From NCBI GenBank assembly GCA_016720345.1, contig JADKKV010000006.1:334727-398726 (forward strand): DNA of 64,000 nucleotides, in the 5' to 3' direction. The DNA comes from Thermomonas sp. GTDB taxonomy: Bacteria > Pseudomonadota > Gammaproteobacteria > Xanthomonadales > Xanthomonadaceae. Below are positions 1 to 8,369 of this stretch, piece after piece; the first letter of the stretch is position 1; each line of letters starts with the position of its first letter. The position numbers and the translations under genes are program-made. A model generated the notes under the pieces. It was not told the origin of the DNA and did not search any database. It saw only the letters and a list, made by a program, of their open reading frames with translations.

Positions 1-2
1 TG

Positions 3-461
3 GTGGCCAACGTGCTGCAGTTCGCCGGGATCGAAGCCTTCCCCGGCATGAGCATCAACATCTACACCCAGGTCGGCCTGGTGACGCTGGTCGGCGTGAT
101 CTCCAAGCACGGCATCCTGATCGTGGAATTCGCCAACAAGCTGCAGGAGCAGGGCCGCTCCAGGCGCGAGGCGATCGAGGAAGCCACCGGCATCCGCCTG
201 CGCCCGGTGCTGATGACCACCGCCGCGCTGGTGTTCGCGATGATCCCGCTGCTGGTCGCGAGCGGCCCGGGTGCCGCGTCGCGCTTCTCGATGGGCGTGG
301 TGATCGCCTCCGGCATGACCATCGGTACCCTGTTCACCCTGTTCGTGCTGCCGGCGTTCTACCTGTACCTGGCACGCGACCATGAGCACGATGCCGACCA
401 CGAAAAGGTGATCGAAGGCGATGCGTCATCGCTGCCACCCCCGGAGCCGCAGCACGGTTGA
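3..461 (+). CDS. RND multidrug efflux permease, C-terminal end (partial)
   Basis: This is the last ~152 residues of an AcrB/MexB-type inner-membrane proton/drug antiporter; the rest lies left of the window. The sequence shows the usual end of the family: a TM segment followed by an FANKL-type stretch, the conserved RLRPVLMTT motif at about residue 67, and two closing hydrophobic helices ending in FVLPAFYLYL. A polar tail of about 28 residues follows, rich in His, Asp and Pro. The protein would pump drugs or other hydrophobic compounds together with a periplasmic adaptor and an outer-membrane channel, which are not visible here. The gene ends just before a strong hairpin terminator, so it is the last gene of its operon. 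The family is clear; the substrate cannot be read from this fragment. Confidence 0.93.
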   Translation: MANVLQFAGIEAFPGMSINIYTQVGLVTLVGVISKHGILIVEFANKLQEQGRSRREAIEEATGIRLRPVLMTTAALVFAMIPLLVASGPGAASRFSMGVVIASGMTIGTLFTLFVLPAFYLYLARDHEHDADHEKVIEGDASSLPPPEPQHG

Positions 462-484
462 TCGTGGTGGAAGGTTGAAACGAG

Positions 485-511
485 AACGCCCGGGAAGCCG
501 GGCGTTTTTCT
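485..511 (+). terminator. Rho-independent terminator after the RND gene
   Basis: A perfect 7-bp stem (487-493 pairs with 498-504, sequence CGCCCGG/CCGGGCG) with a GAAG loop is followed by TTTTTCTTTTT. It lies 24 bp after the efflux gene stop. Confidence 0.85.
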
Positions 512-536
512 TTTTCAGCCGCGACGAATGCGTGGG

Positions 537-726
537 CAGTCTTGCCTTGGCGGGGTAGCGTTCGAGCGCGCCATGGGTGAGCACGTTTCGCTGCGCCGCA
601 TGCGGCGCAAACGTGCGAACGCACGGCACGAAGTGCCGGGCCGGGCCGCGAAGCGGGCGCGCGGCCGCGCATCGGAGCCGGATGCGGAGCCTAAGCGGCG
701 AACGCTACCCCGCCAAGGCAAGACTG
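537..726 (+). repeat. Structured ~190-bp repeat element, copy A
   Basis: The element is bounded by a perfect 28-bp inverted repeat (537-564 against 699-726). Inside are further palindromes: GCACGTTT (581-588) pairs with 609-616 around the 16-bp palindrome 593-608, GGCAC (625-629) pairs with GTGCC (633-637), and CCGC/GCGG arms flank 646-657. A homologous copy lies at 30835-31026 on the other strand, with different bases but the same pairing. The element sits between convergent genes (RND permease and bioD) and ends 7 bp from the bioD stop. It has small open frames but no convincing gene. It could be a MITE-like element or a structured RNA. Confidence 0.75.
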
Positions 727-733
727 CTGCGAG

Positions 734-1411
734 TCATTCCGCCAGCATCGGTATCCGCAATCGCGATGCAAGCAATGCGGGATCCGGATGCTCCGCATGC
801 GGCAACACGCCCCAGCACGGCGCCGGCAGCCGCCCGCGCAACATCGCGATGTTGTCGTCGACCCGCTCCATGTCCGGATCGACATGCGAGGCGATCCATC
901 CGGCCAGGTGCGCGCCATCGGCGGCGATGGCGCGCGCACTCAGCAACGCATGGTTGAGGCAGCCCAGCCGCAGGCCGACCACCAGCAGCACCGGCAGCCG
1001 CAGCATGCGCACCAGGTCCGCCTGCATCAGCGATGCCGACAGCGGCGCGGCCCAGCCGCCGACACCTTCGATGACCACGGCATCGGCGTGGTCCGAGAGG
1101 CGCGCATGCGACGCCAGGATCGGCAGCAGCGAGACTTCGACGCCGGCATCACGCGCCGCGAGCTCCGGCGCCAGCGGATGCTCCAGGGCGAACGGGTTGA
1201 TGTCCGCATAGGCGATCCCGGGTTCGCCCGCCGCCTGCAGCGCCAACGCATCCGCATTCTTCCATTCGCCATCGATGCGCTCGCAGCCGCTGGCCACCGG
1301 CTTCATCCCGGCCCCGCGCAGGCCGTGGCCACGCAATGCATGCAGCAGCGCGCAACTCGCAAGAGTCTTGCCGATGCCGGTATCGGTGCCGCTGACGTAG
1401 ACCGAGAACAT
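734..1411 (-). CDS. bioD: Dethiobiotin synthetase
   Basis: BioD closes the ureido ring of dethiobiotin from 7,8-diaminononanoate, CO2 and ATP, the step before biotin synthase. The 225-residue product has the usual length. The P-loop GTDTGIGKT is at residues 8-16, the MKPVASG motif with the catalytic lysine (K37) follows, and VIEGVGGWAAPL matches the conserved GAGG-type loop. The ATG at 1411 is chosen because MFSVYVSGTDTGIGK is the normal start; a longer upstream reading would only add unrelated residues. The start overlaps the stop of the upstream membrane protein as TGATG, so the two are translationally coupled. No other biotin genes are in view. Confidence 0.95.
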   Translation of the reverse strand: MFSVYVSGTDTGIGKTLASCALLHALRGHGLRGAGMKPVASGCERIDGEWKNADALALQAAGEPGIAYADINPFALEHPLAPELAARDAGVEVSLLPILASHARLSDHADAVVIEGVGGWAAPLSASLMQADLVRMLRLPVLLVVGLRLGCLNHALLSARAIAADGAHLAGWIASHVDPDMERVDDNIAMLRGRLPAPCWGVLPHAEHPDPALLASRLRIPMLAE

Positions 1412-2145
1412 CAGCGTGCGTCGCGCTGGTCGGCCAGCGCCTGGATACGCCGGCCATGGCGGATGGCGAGCACCGGCATCGCGATGCCCAGCAGGCCATA
1501 CATCGCGCCCGGCAGCGCCTGCATCCAGCCGATGTGCGGCGGGATCAGCAGCGCCACCGCGACCGAGGCCGTCGCGCAGGCGATCAGTACCACGTTCAAC
1601 GCCACCTCGGATGTCGCCGCAAGGCGCTCGGCGGCATCCAGCTGCAATGCCTCCGCCTTGCGCAAGGCATGCAGGTTCATCCACGCGATGATCGCCGCCA
1701 ATATCGCGAAACCCACGCCGTAGATCACGAAGATCAGGCGGAATTCCAGGAAGCTCTGCACCTTGAATTCGCTCGGCGCCCAGCCGCCGGTGAAGAAGCC
1801 CATCGCCGCCGACATCACCATCCGCAGCGGGTAGACGTAGAACAGCGTGGCCGCCACCAGCAGCATGCTGGCGAACACGATCGTGCTGTCTTCCAGCCCG
1901 AAGCGACGGCTGAAGCGATGATGCGCCTGCCAGAACATGCCGAGGATCGCGAACCCGGCCAGGAACGCGGGCAGCCGGCGCAAGGCGTCATAGAGCTCGG
2001 CGAAGCTGTCCGGCATCGCATCGAACGACACCACCAGCAGCGTCATCGCGAACGCGAACGCGGCGTCGACGAAAGTCTCCAGCCGGGTGACCTGCTCGCC
2101 ACGCTGGCGCACGCCGCCTTCGACAGGAAGTTTGGACAGGTCCAT
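1411..2145 (-). CDS. TMEM175/DUF1211-family integral membrane protein
   Basis: The 244-residue protein has about six hydrophobic segments. Near the N-terminus (residues 21-40) it carries the family signature RLETFVDAAFAFAMTLLV, which matches the (F/Y)SDxxxAIxxTLL pore-helix motif of TMEM175-like proteins. Studied bacterial members are potassium-selective channels working as tetramers of single-repeat subunits. This protein has one repeat, so it would need to oligomerise. It lies directly upstream of bioD with a one-base overlap and probably shares its transcript, although no functional link to biotin is evident. Channel function is inferred from the family. Confidence 0.75.
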   Translation of the reverse strand: MDLSKLPVEGGVRQRGEQVTRLETFVDAAFAFAMTLLVVSFDAMPDSFAELYDALRRLPAFLAGFAILGMFWQAHHRFSRRFGLEDSTIVFASMLLVAATLFYVYPLRMVMSAAMGFFTGGWAPSEFKVQSFLEFRLIFVIYGVGFAILAAIIAWMNLHALRKAEALQLDAAERLAATSEVALNVVLIACATASVAVALLIPPHIGWMQALPGAMYGLLGIAMPVLAIRHGRRIQALADQRDAR

Positions 2146-2698
2146 CGTGTGTTCTCGTGGTTTCAGCGTCGATGTTAACCGTCAGTGCGGGGTTGCTACC
2201 TCTCCAAACGCGGGCATGTCACGCGGAAGACTTGCTCGCGACGTTTGGCGCGCCTGTTGACAAACGTAGGTAGCCGGGTTCACTTTTCACTCCAACCATC
2301 GCATCGTGGGGGCGAGCATGGGTTTCCGACTGCACCAAATTGTCGGCGATTGAGGCGCCAGTGGCAGTGTCGTGCCTAGTTTTCGCCCGAACCCGGGGTA
2401 AGAACGGGACAGAGCGAGGCTCCATTCCCGCTCGGCTAAGACGTCGCATTCCGAATGTCGGGATTGCCGCTCGGCCTGCGGCAGTGTTCTGCGTGAACAT
2501 GAAATCTGCATTCCGAAAGTCAATTTTCCCGTGCGCCCTGCAGGAAGCGTTTTCCCGCAAGAAGCGGAAATTTCTGAATCCGAGATTTTTGTCACTAGGC
2601 ATTCTGATCGCCCATTTCTTCTCGCCGCTGTTTAGCAGTGCCCTGCTGCCTGAGCGCGAAAATCAGACATCGGATGAACGCATGCAAGACGAAGCACG
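2146..2698. other. AT-richer intergenic region without a supported gene
   Basis: These 553 bp separate the divergent DUF1211 gene and the first gene of the accessory island. Base composition drops visibly relative to the flanks. Short open frames exist on both strands (2340-2702 forward, 2219-2602 reverse), but neither has a recognisable domain, a clear ribosome site or a protein-like composition. A TTGACA hexamer occurs at 2257-2262 without a good -10 at the right distance. The island promoter is probably here but I cannot place it. Confidence 0.5.
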
Positions 2699-3837
2699 AT
2701 GACGATCAGCATCGCATGCGCGGCCTGCCGCGCACCAAATGAGCGCGGCGCGAGATTCTGCCGTAGATGCGGCACTCCACTGACGCAGGATGTCGCGCCA
2801 CCGCCGGTGGCAATTGCCTGCCCCACCTGCGGCCAGCCGGTGACCGGCTCGCAGAAATTCTGCCGTGGGTGCGGCCATCCGCTCGCGGCGGTAGCGCCGG
2901 GATCGCAGGGCGCCGCACGAAGTGAGCCCGCCCCCGCACCAGCGGCGCAGGCGACAGCAGAAGCGCCCCGGCACCGAGCCGAATGCCGGCATCGGAATCA
3001 TCGGTATCTGCAACCCACCGCATGCCGCCGCGTCATCCGGAACTACCCATGGGGTCATCGCGGAAATCGACTGCCCCGAACACCCGACGGCGGAAAGTCT
3101 TGCCGTGGGCGGTTGGCGTCGGTCTGCTGGTCGCGGTCGGTATTGCAGGGGGCTTGGTGTACACCGGAAAGCTGACGCTGCCGCTCGTCGCTCAACGTCT
3201 GGTTCAGGACTATGTGCCCGTGCATGCGCCCGAATTTCAAGTTGGGGACAACAGTAGTTACGAATGGTCTTTTACCCAAGTCGACGGCGGTGTAAATACC
3301 TATCTCGTGACCCACAAGGTGATCGATATCCAAAGCGATCAGGTAACCATGGAGATTGCTAAACCACATGCGAAATTTCGGCGGCAGGTATACAACAGGC
3401 AAATGAATATCGCTGAAGATTCCCATGACCTGCAGACCTTCAACCCTCCGCTGCGCAACTACGATTTCCCCCTACTGCCAGGCAAGAGCTGGAACGCTAC
3501 TTCCACCTTAACGAGCAAAGATCATGGGGAAGAAGTTGAAATCGGACGCATCACAGTCAGTGGCGAAGTACTGGGTTGGGAGCATGGAATCGGCCGCCTT
3601 AATGGCGTTATCGTGGACGGCTTGAAACTGAAAATTAAAACAGTTATCGAACCCACCGAACCGAGCAGAGTAACGAACGAGCCTTCTGTCAGTACGCGCA
3701 TGCAATGGCGCACTGAATGGTATGTGCCGTCTGCTGGTCGCAGCGTGGTTGCACGAGAATCATCTGATTGGCTGGATTACAAAAAAACCATACGGCTGGT
3801 GAATTTCATTCCCAGCAAGTCAAGCGACACGGAGTAA
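2699..3837 (+). pseudogene. Family A double-zinc-ribbon membrane protein, copy A1 (frameshifted)
   Basis: Residues 1-60 hold two C-x2-C...C-x2-C zinc ribbons, followed by a Pro/Ala-rich linker, a basic patch (RRRK), one TM helix (PWAVGVGLLVAVGIAGGLVY) and a C-terminal domain of about 230 residues. The N-terminal part (2699 to about 2965) and the TM plus C-terminal part (about 2970-3837) are in different frames. Comparison with copies A2 and A3 places a missing base in the run GCGCCCC near 2963-2969. If translation restarted, the second part (ATG 2983) would be a TM protein without zinc ribbons. The zinc ribbons should be cytoplasmic and the C-terminal domain periplasmic. The indel could be a sequencing error, since the rest of the gene is well preserved. 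Confidence 0.7.
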
Positions 3838-3890
3838 CCGCCATGTTCTGCGCCAACAGTTGCGAAACCGGTCCGTGTTGACCAGATACC
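3838..3890 (+). pseudogene. Remnant of a family B zinc-ribbon gene start
   Basis: Directly after the A1 stop comes CCGCC and then ATGTTCTGCGCCAACAGTTG (3843-3862). This corresponds to the first codons of the intact B genes at 5091 and 7890, which begin MFCDNCGQ and follow an A gene at the same distance. Here the frame ends after about twelve codons. It appears to be all that is left of a B gene lost between A1 and A2, which makes the A-B order ancestral. Confidence 0.55.
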
Positions 3891-3894
3891 GTCC

Positions 3895-5071
3895 ATGACG
3901 ATCAGCATCACCTGCAATTCCTGCCGCGCCCCCAATGCTCAAGGCGCGAAGTTCTGCCGACAATGCGGTGCGTCGCTGGCAGCAACCACTGCGCCGCCAA
4001 CGGTCGTGAGTGCCTGTCCGGCCTGTGGTCAGCCGGCGGTGATTGCGCAGAAGTTTTGCCGTGGCTGCGGCGAGCCGCTCGCGGCGATGTCGCAGGACTT
4101 GCAAGATGCCGCCGCATTGGGGGCACCTGCCCCCACGCCAGCAGCTCGTCAAGCGGCCACTGAAGGTGCACCCGCGCCGGAGCGCATACCGCCATCGGAA
4201 CCACCGACGTCTGCGACCCACCGCATGCAACCGCGCTTGCCGGAGATGCCCGCACGGTCGTCGCCCAAATCGAATGCTCCAAAACCCAGCCGGCGGAAGA
4301 TTTGGCCATGGGCGGTTGCTGGCGGTCTGCTTGCCGCCATCGGCGTTGCGGGCGGGCTGGTGTACACGGGAAAGCTGATGCTGCCGCTCGTCGCTCAACG
4401 TCTGGTTCAGGACTATGTGCCCGTGCAGGCACCCGAGTTCCAGGTCGGCGATACCTGGACTTACGAAGACCTGACTTGGCGTTAATCGCCACCCAGAACA
4501 ATCAACGAAACAACCAGCACTCAGGTAACATCAATCGAAGGCGACCGAATGACGGTTTCATCCTCTGGTTCGCGGCCCCGAGAAAATTTTTCTATGACAA
4601 GACACTGAATGAAACCTCATTGAAGGGCGACGACACTATAAATTCCTTCCTCGAGCATGAAGTCATATCCATTTCCGTATGTTCACGCCCATGACTTTCC
4701 CCTGCTACCAGGGCAATAAATGGCACAAAATTTCCACCACAATATTTACCTACACACAAACGGTCCAGAACAATGGCAACTGGCATCTCACGGTCACGGG
4801 CACGGCTCTGGGTTGGGAACGCGATATTGGCCGACTGGATGGTGTCATGGTGGATGGCCTCAAGCTCAAAATAGAAACCCAGCCTGATGAAACGATCGGC
4901 GATCAGGAGCAGAATCCGTGCGAATCACGCGAACGACCACAGGAATGGTATGTGCCTGCCGCTCGGCGGAGCGTGTTGATAAGAAACCAAACCGATTTAC
5001 TTAATAAAAAAAACCAAACAAGTCGATCTGTCACCACCATACGACTTGTCAATTTTATTCCAACCAATTAA
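3895..5071 (+). pseudogene. Family A double-zinc-ribbon membrane protein, copy A2 (decayed)
   Basis: The first 196 residues (3895-4485) read cleanly: two zinc ribbons (residues 1-60), a Pro/Ala linker, the RRK patch, the TM helix, and the start of the C-terminal domain up to VGDTWTYED, where a stop occurs. Downstream, pieces of the same domain continue in shifting frames. YDKTLNETSLKGDD appears near 4592, FPYVHAHDFPLLPG near 4675-4710, and from 4711 to 5071 one frame holds LGWERDIGRLDGVMVDGLKL through RLVNFIPTN, matching copy A3. At least three indels separate these pieces, so this copy is a genuine pseudogene, although a truncated zinc-ribbon/TM protein could still be made. Confidence 0.75.
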
Positions 5072-5090
5072 CTGATGCGGAGTAAGCGCC

Positions 5091-5654
5091 ATGTTCTGCG
5101 ACAACTGCGGCCAGCAAAATCCCGACAGCGCACGGTTCTGCACGGGCTGTGGCCGGGCCATGGACGGATCGGCGCCGGCGCCGATGATGTTCGCGGCGGA
5201 AGTCGGCAACCGCCTGCGTGGTGCCGTGGAAAAGAACGAATTGCTGACGGTTTACACGGCCGCATTCTATATGGGGGTGCATTCCCTATTCGCGTTGTTC
5301 CTCGGAATAATCACGAGCTTGGGGGCCTTTGGCGGAAGCTTCGCATCGGCAAGTCTTGGCGGCTTCGGGGGCGACAAGGTCGTCATGGCGGGCATTGGCG
5401 GGTTGATTTTGTCGCTGTTTGGCGCGTACGGCCTTGCCATCGCACGCGGGTTGTTCACGCGCCAGTCCTGGGCGGGCAAGTCCGCCATCCTTGCGTCGAT
5501 CCTCTGGGCAATCCTGGAATTCGTAGTAATTTTCGTTGCACCGCAAATCTCCGGTCCGATCTTGCTGCTGACCGTACTGCGGGCGGCGGTCTGGGCCGGC
5601 ATTGGGGCATGCCTGATGCAGCCGTCGGTGAAAAACATTTTGCGCGTGGACTGA
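5091..5654 (+). CDS. Family B zinc-ribbon multi-TM protein, copy B1
   Basis: The 187-residue product starts with one zinc ribbon (C3, C6, C17, C20 in MFCDNCGQ...FCTGCG), followed by a short linker and about four hydrophobic segments (roughly residues 53-80, 93-121, 126-150 and 152-176). The ribbon should be cytoplasmic and the remainder in the inner membrane. It is the second gene of an A-B-C unit, 19 bp after decayed A2 and 45 bp before lipoprotein C1. The ribbon is closely similar to that of B2 (7890-8369), while the membrane parts differ. I do not recognise the membrane domain, and no function can be assigned beyond the zinc-ribbon membrane architecture. Confidence 0.75.
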   Translation: MFCDNCGQQNPDSARFCTGCGRAMDGSAPAPMMFAAEVGNRLRGAVEKNELLTVYTAAFYMGVHSLFALFLGIITSLGAFGGSFASASLGGFGGDKVVMAGIGGLILSLFGAYGLAIARGLFTRQSWAGKSAILASILWAILEFVVIFVAPQISGPILLLTVLRAAVWAGIGACLMQPSVKNILRVD

Positions 5655-5699
5655 CGGGTTTTCGGGTTGATTGACCGTACAAGACGCAAAGGGGGGCGC

Positions 5700-6749
5700 A
5701 TGGGGAATCGTCTATTGATCGCGGCGGGTTATCTGGGGCTTGTGCTTGGCGTTGCCGGGCTTGCCGCTTGCGACAAGCTGCCCGCCAAGCGGGGCGGCAA
5801 TGCCGCCAGTGCCGGCTCCGATGCCGTGCTCCAGTGCAGCGTTGACACGTATTGCATGATCAACCGCGCCTGCGATGGTGGGCAGTGCAAGTTGCACAAA
5901 TCCGGTGGCGTCATTGATGATGCAATGACTGACATGCTGCCCAGCATGACGGCAAGGATATATCCGGTGATCAAGCTGCCGGCCCCGTACAAGGCCCGCA
6001 ACGACGATTCCGGCTATGGCCTGACGGTGACGCCAAGCACCGGACATTCGGACCGCTTCCTCGAGGGCGAGCGGATCGTCGTGAAGCTGCAGCAGGCCAA
6101 TTACGACGGCTACCTGTACGTTGACTACTTCTCAATAGACGGCAATGTCGTCCACGTCTACCCGAACTCAGGCGAGCCCGGCAGTGGGCAACTGGTCGCC
6201 GCCCACAAGCAATTCGAAATCGGCGCGACCGAGCTGAAATCTTGGACGGTGGCGCCACCGTTCGGGCAGGAGCTGATTACCGTTATCACCTCTCCGACGC
6301 CCCTGTACGAAGGCACTCTGGTGGAAGTACAGAACACGTATGACTATCTACCCAGATTGCAGCAGATGCTGGAGGCCAATCAGGGCAACCTCAGCCTGGC
6401 GGCCAACTACCTATTAATTCAGACGGTCCCTCGCACTTCGGCACTATCAGGGCCTGCGCCGATGCCCGCCGTTGCCGATTCCAACGACGCAGCATCGCGC
6501 CTTCAGGTGAACTCACTCTGCATCGCCAACCACAGCCGAAAAGCAATCGAACGCAGCTCAGATGCGTTCAGCGCGCTCAGGGCTACCAAGACCGGGATCG
6601 ACCAGGACATCAGGAACATCAATGGTTGCTTCGGCACCACGCCTGACTCTTTGAGGGGGCAAGCATGGGGGCCTGCGCTGGCTGCGCCCATGGCAGTTGC
6701 CGTCTGCAATGCCTGGAGGGCCGTCCACTGGCGAGGGACTGCGGCATGA
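5700..6749 (+). CDS. Family C lipoprotein C1: Cys-rich module plus DUF4384
   Basis: A type II signal peptide ends in LAAC (C24), predicting a lipid-anchored envelope protein. Residues 46-63 hold the C-x5-C-x5-C-x4-C module (QCSVDTYCMINRACDGGQC) shared with C2, C3 and C4. From about residue 105 to 230 lies a DUF4384-like domain: DSGYGLTV, a YDGYLYVDYF strand pair, VYPN, and a WTVAPPFGQELITVI end. DUF4384 is known from proteins with Ser/Thr kinase or secretion contexts. The ATG at 5700 follows AAAGGGGGGCGC; an upstream ATG would add a charged stretch before the signal peptide. The last ~110 residues have no counterpart in C3. The stop overlaps the A3 start as ATGA. Confidence 0.75.
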   Translation: MGNRLLIAAGYLGLVLGVAGLAACDKLPAKRGGNAASAGSDAVLQCSVDTYCMINRACDGGQCKLHKSGGVIDDAMTDMLPSMTARIYPVIKLPAPYKARNDDSGYGLTVTPSTGHSDRFLEGERIVVKLQQANYDGYLYVDYFSIDGNVVHVYPNSGEPGSGQLVAAHKQFEIGATELKSWTVAPPFGQELITVITSPTPLYEGTLVEVQNTYDYLPRLQQMLEANQGNLSLAANYLLIQTVPRTSALSGPAPMPAVADSNDAASRLQVNSLCIANHSRKAIERSSDAFSALRATKTGIDQDIRNINGCFGTTPDSLRGQAWGPALAAPMAVAVCNAWRAVHWRGTAA

Positions 6750-7885
6750 CCATCACCATGGCGTGCGCTTCCTGCCGTTTCCCGAATGCGCCGGAGGCGA
6801 AGTTCTGCCGCCAATGCGGCGCGCCGCTAGCGGCAAATGCCGCTCCGCCGCAGGCAGGCATCGCCTGTCCTGGTTGCGGGCAACCGGTGGCCGATGGGCT
6901 GAAATTCTGCCGCACCTGCGGGCATCAAATCGCTGTGCCGGGGCAGACGGCACAAAGCGCCGCCGCGCCTGCTGCGCAGGCAGCCGCGGCAACACCAGCG
7001 CCCGTACACACGCCGCCACCCTCTCGCCCGCGCCCCGTCTATGCGTCGTCAAGGCCGCAAGCGCCTGCCCGGCGACGGAAAGTTTGGCCGTGGGCGGTTG
7101 GAGGCGGTCTGCTAGCCGCTGTCGGTATTGCGGGCGGGCTGGTGTACACAGGAAAACTGACGCTGCCATCCGCAGCGCAGCGCATGGTTCAAGATTACGT
7201 GCCCGTGTATGCACCTGAGCCTCGCGTCGGCGACACCAGTATTTATGAAGCGTCAGCTGAATTGGTCACGTCCACTAATTATACTAATTATAAAGAAGCA
7301 ATGAACGAACCCATCACCATCCATGTAACAGCCATCGAGGACGAACGGATAAATTTCAACGTTTCCGGTCGCATTGGAGGCGAACAGCTCGTTTATGACA
7401 AGAAATTGAATGCAATTCTATTCAACGGCGACGACGCTATTGAGATGGTTACCAAGTTCGGAGTCGACAGCATATTTCCGTACGTTTACGCCCATGACTT
7501 CCCCCTGCGCCCAGGCAAGAAATGGAACAAAACCGGCACACGCACCCTTATCGAAAGAACGAAAGATGGACGAGAACTGACGTCAACCGAAAATCTCACA
7601 GTCACCGGAACGGCACTCGGCTGGGAACGCAATATCGGCCGGTTGGATGGCGTGATGGTGGATGGCTTGAAGCTCAGAATTCAAGCTCGAGCAGACTTAA
7701 TACAATCACCACGATCCTCCGTGCAAATCACGAGAACGAATACAGAATGGTATGTGCCTGCGGCCAAGCGCAGCGTGTTGATACGAAACCAAAGCGACTT
7801 CGTTATAGAAAGTGGCACAAGTCGATCTGTCGCTACCATGCGGCTTGTCAATTTCATCCCAACCAATTCAAGTGAAACGGAGTAA
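6746..7885 (+). CDS. Family A double-zinc-ribbon membrane protein, copy A3 (intact)
   Basis: This is the only intact A copy, 379 residues. Two zinc ribbons use C7/C10/C21/C24 and C41/C44/C55/C58. A Pro/Ala-rich linker (60-107) leads to RRRK and one TM helix (about 113-135), then a ~240-residue C-terminal domain, expected in the periplasm. Conserved blocks shared with A1 and A2 include LGWERNIGRLDGVMVDGLKL, EWYVPAAKRSVLIRNQ and RLVNFIPTN near the end. The ATG at 6746 is chosen because MTITMACASC aligns with the MTISIACAAC and MTISITCNSC starts of A1 and A2, and because it forms an ATGA overlap with C1. I do not recognise the C-terminal domain. It may bind a ligand or partner and signal to the zinc-ribbon side. 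Confidence 0.8.
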   Translation: MTITMACASCRFPNAPEAKFCRQCGAPLAANAAPPQAGIACPGCGQPVADGLKFCRTCGHQIAVPGQTAQSAAAPAAQAAAATPAPVHTPPPSRPRPVYASSRPQAPARRRKVWPWAVGGGLLAAVGIAGGLVYTGKLTLPSAAQRMVQDYVPVYAPEPRVGDTSIYEASAELVTSTNYTNYKEAMNEPITIHVTAIEDERINFNVSGRIGGEQLVYDKKLNAILFNGDDAIEMVTKFGVDSIFPYVYAHDFPLRPGKKWNKTGTRTLIERTKDGRELTSTENLTVTGTALGWERNIGRLDGVMVDGLKLRIQARADLIQSPRSSVQITRTNTEWYVPAAKRSVLIRNQSDFVIESGTSRSVATMRLVNFIPTNSSETE

Positions 7886-7889
7886 GGCC

Positions 7890-8369
7890 ATGTTCTGCGA
7901 CAACTGCGGGCAGGAAAATCCCGATGGCACGCGATTCTGCGCGAGCTGCGGTCATGCCATGGATGGATCGGCGCCAACACCGACGAGCTCCGGAGCAAGA
8001 GCCCACACCCCCATGGGCGGCGTCACGACCAGTGCGTTGCGGTCCCACGTGACGAAATCCTCTAAATCGATATTGGGAGCCCTGTTCTCAGGCTTTGACG
8101 TGATGGTCGTCCCCAAAATCATCACGATCATCTATGTGCTGATGATCGCCGCGGTATTAATTGGGGGATTGTTTGGGTTTATCAGCAGCCTCGGGATGAT
8201 GACGCAAGGCGGAGGCACCGCCGCGTTTGGCTTGCTGTCACTGATCTGCACGGCGGTGTTCACCGTCATTGGCGCCTTGATTTCGCGCATTTTCTGCGAA
8301 CTTGCAGTCGTGCAGTTCAAGATTCACGAGGCACTGCAGGACATCCGCACGCAAACGGCAAGACAATGA
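7890..8369 (+). CDS. Family B zinc-ribbon protein with DUF4282, copy B2
   Basis: The 159-residue product has an N-terminal zinc ribbon (C3, C6, C17, C20) and, from about residue 65, a DUF4282-like domain. The latter is two TM helices starting FDVMVVPKIITIIYVLMI and ending in ISRIFCELAVVQFKIHEAL, the typical RxxxEL...FxIxE..L.I pattern. The ATG at 7890 follows AAACGGAGTAAGGCC, 4 bp after the A3 stop, and matches the B1 start. Its stop overlaps the C2 start as ATGA. The zinc ribbon is almost the same as in B1 although the membrane domain is different, so the ribbon behaves as a transferable module. DUF4282 proteins are small inner-membrane proteins without a defined role. Confidence 0.8.
   Translation: MFCDNCGQENPDGTRFCASCGHAMDGSAPTPTSSGARAHTPMGGVTTSALRSHVTKSSKSILGALFSGFDVMVVPKIITIIYVLMIAAVLIGGLFGFISSLGMMTQGGGTAAFGLLSLICTAVFTVIGALISRIFCELAVVQFKIHEALQDIRTQTARQ

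Noticed and set aside
528-1211. Forward open frame from the structured element into bioD antisense
   Set aside because: Its first part is the palindromic element and the remainder lies opposite bioD. No independent ribosome site or domain.
2219-2702. Two overlapping small open frames (forward 2340-2702, reverse 2219-2602) in the island leader
   Set aside because: No domain, no good start signals, and the two oppose each other over most of their length.
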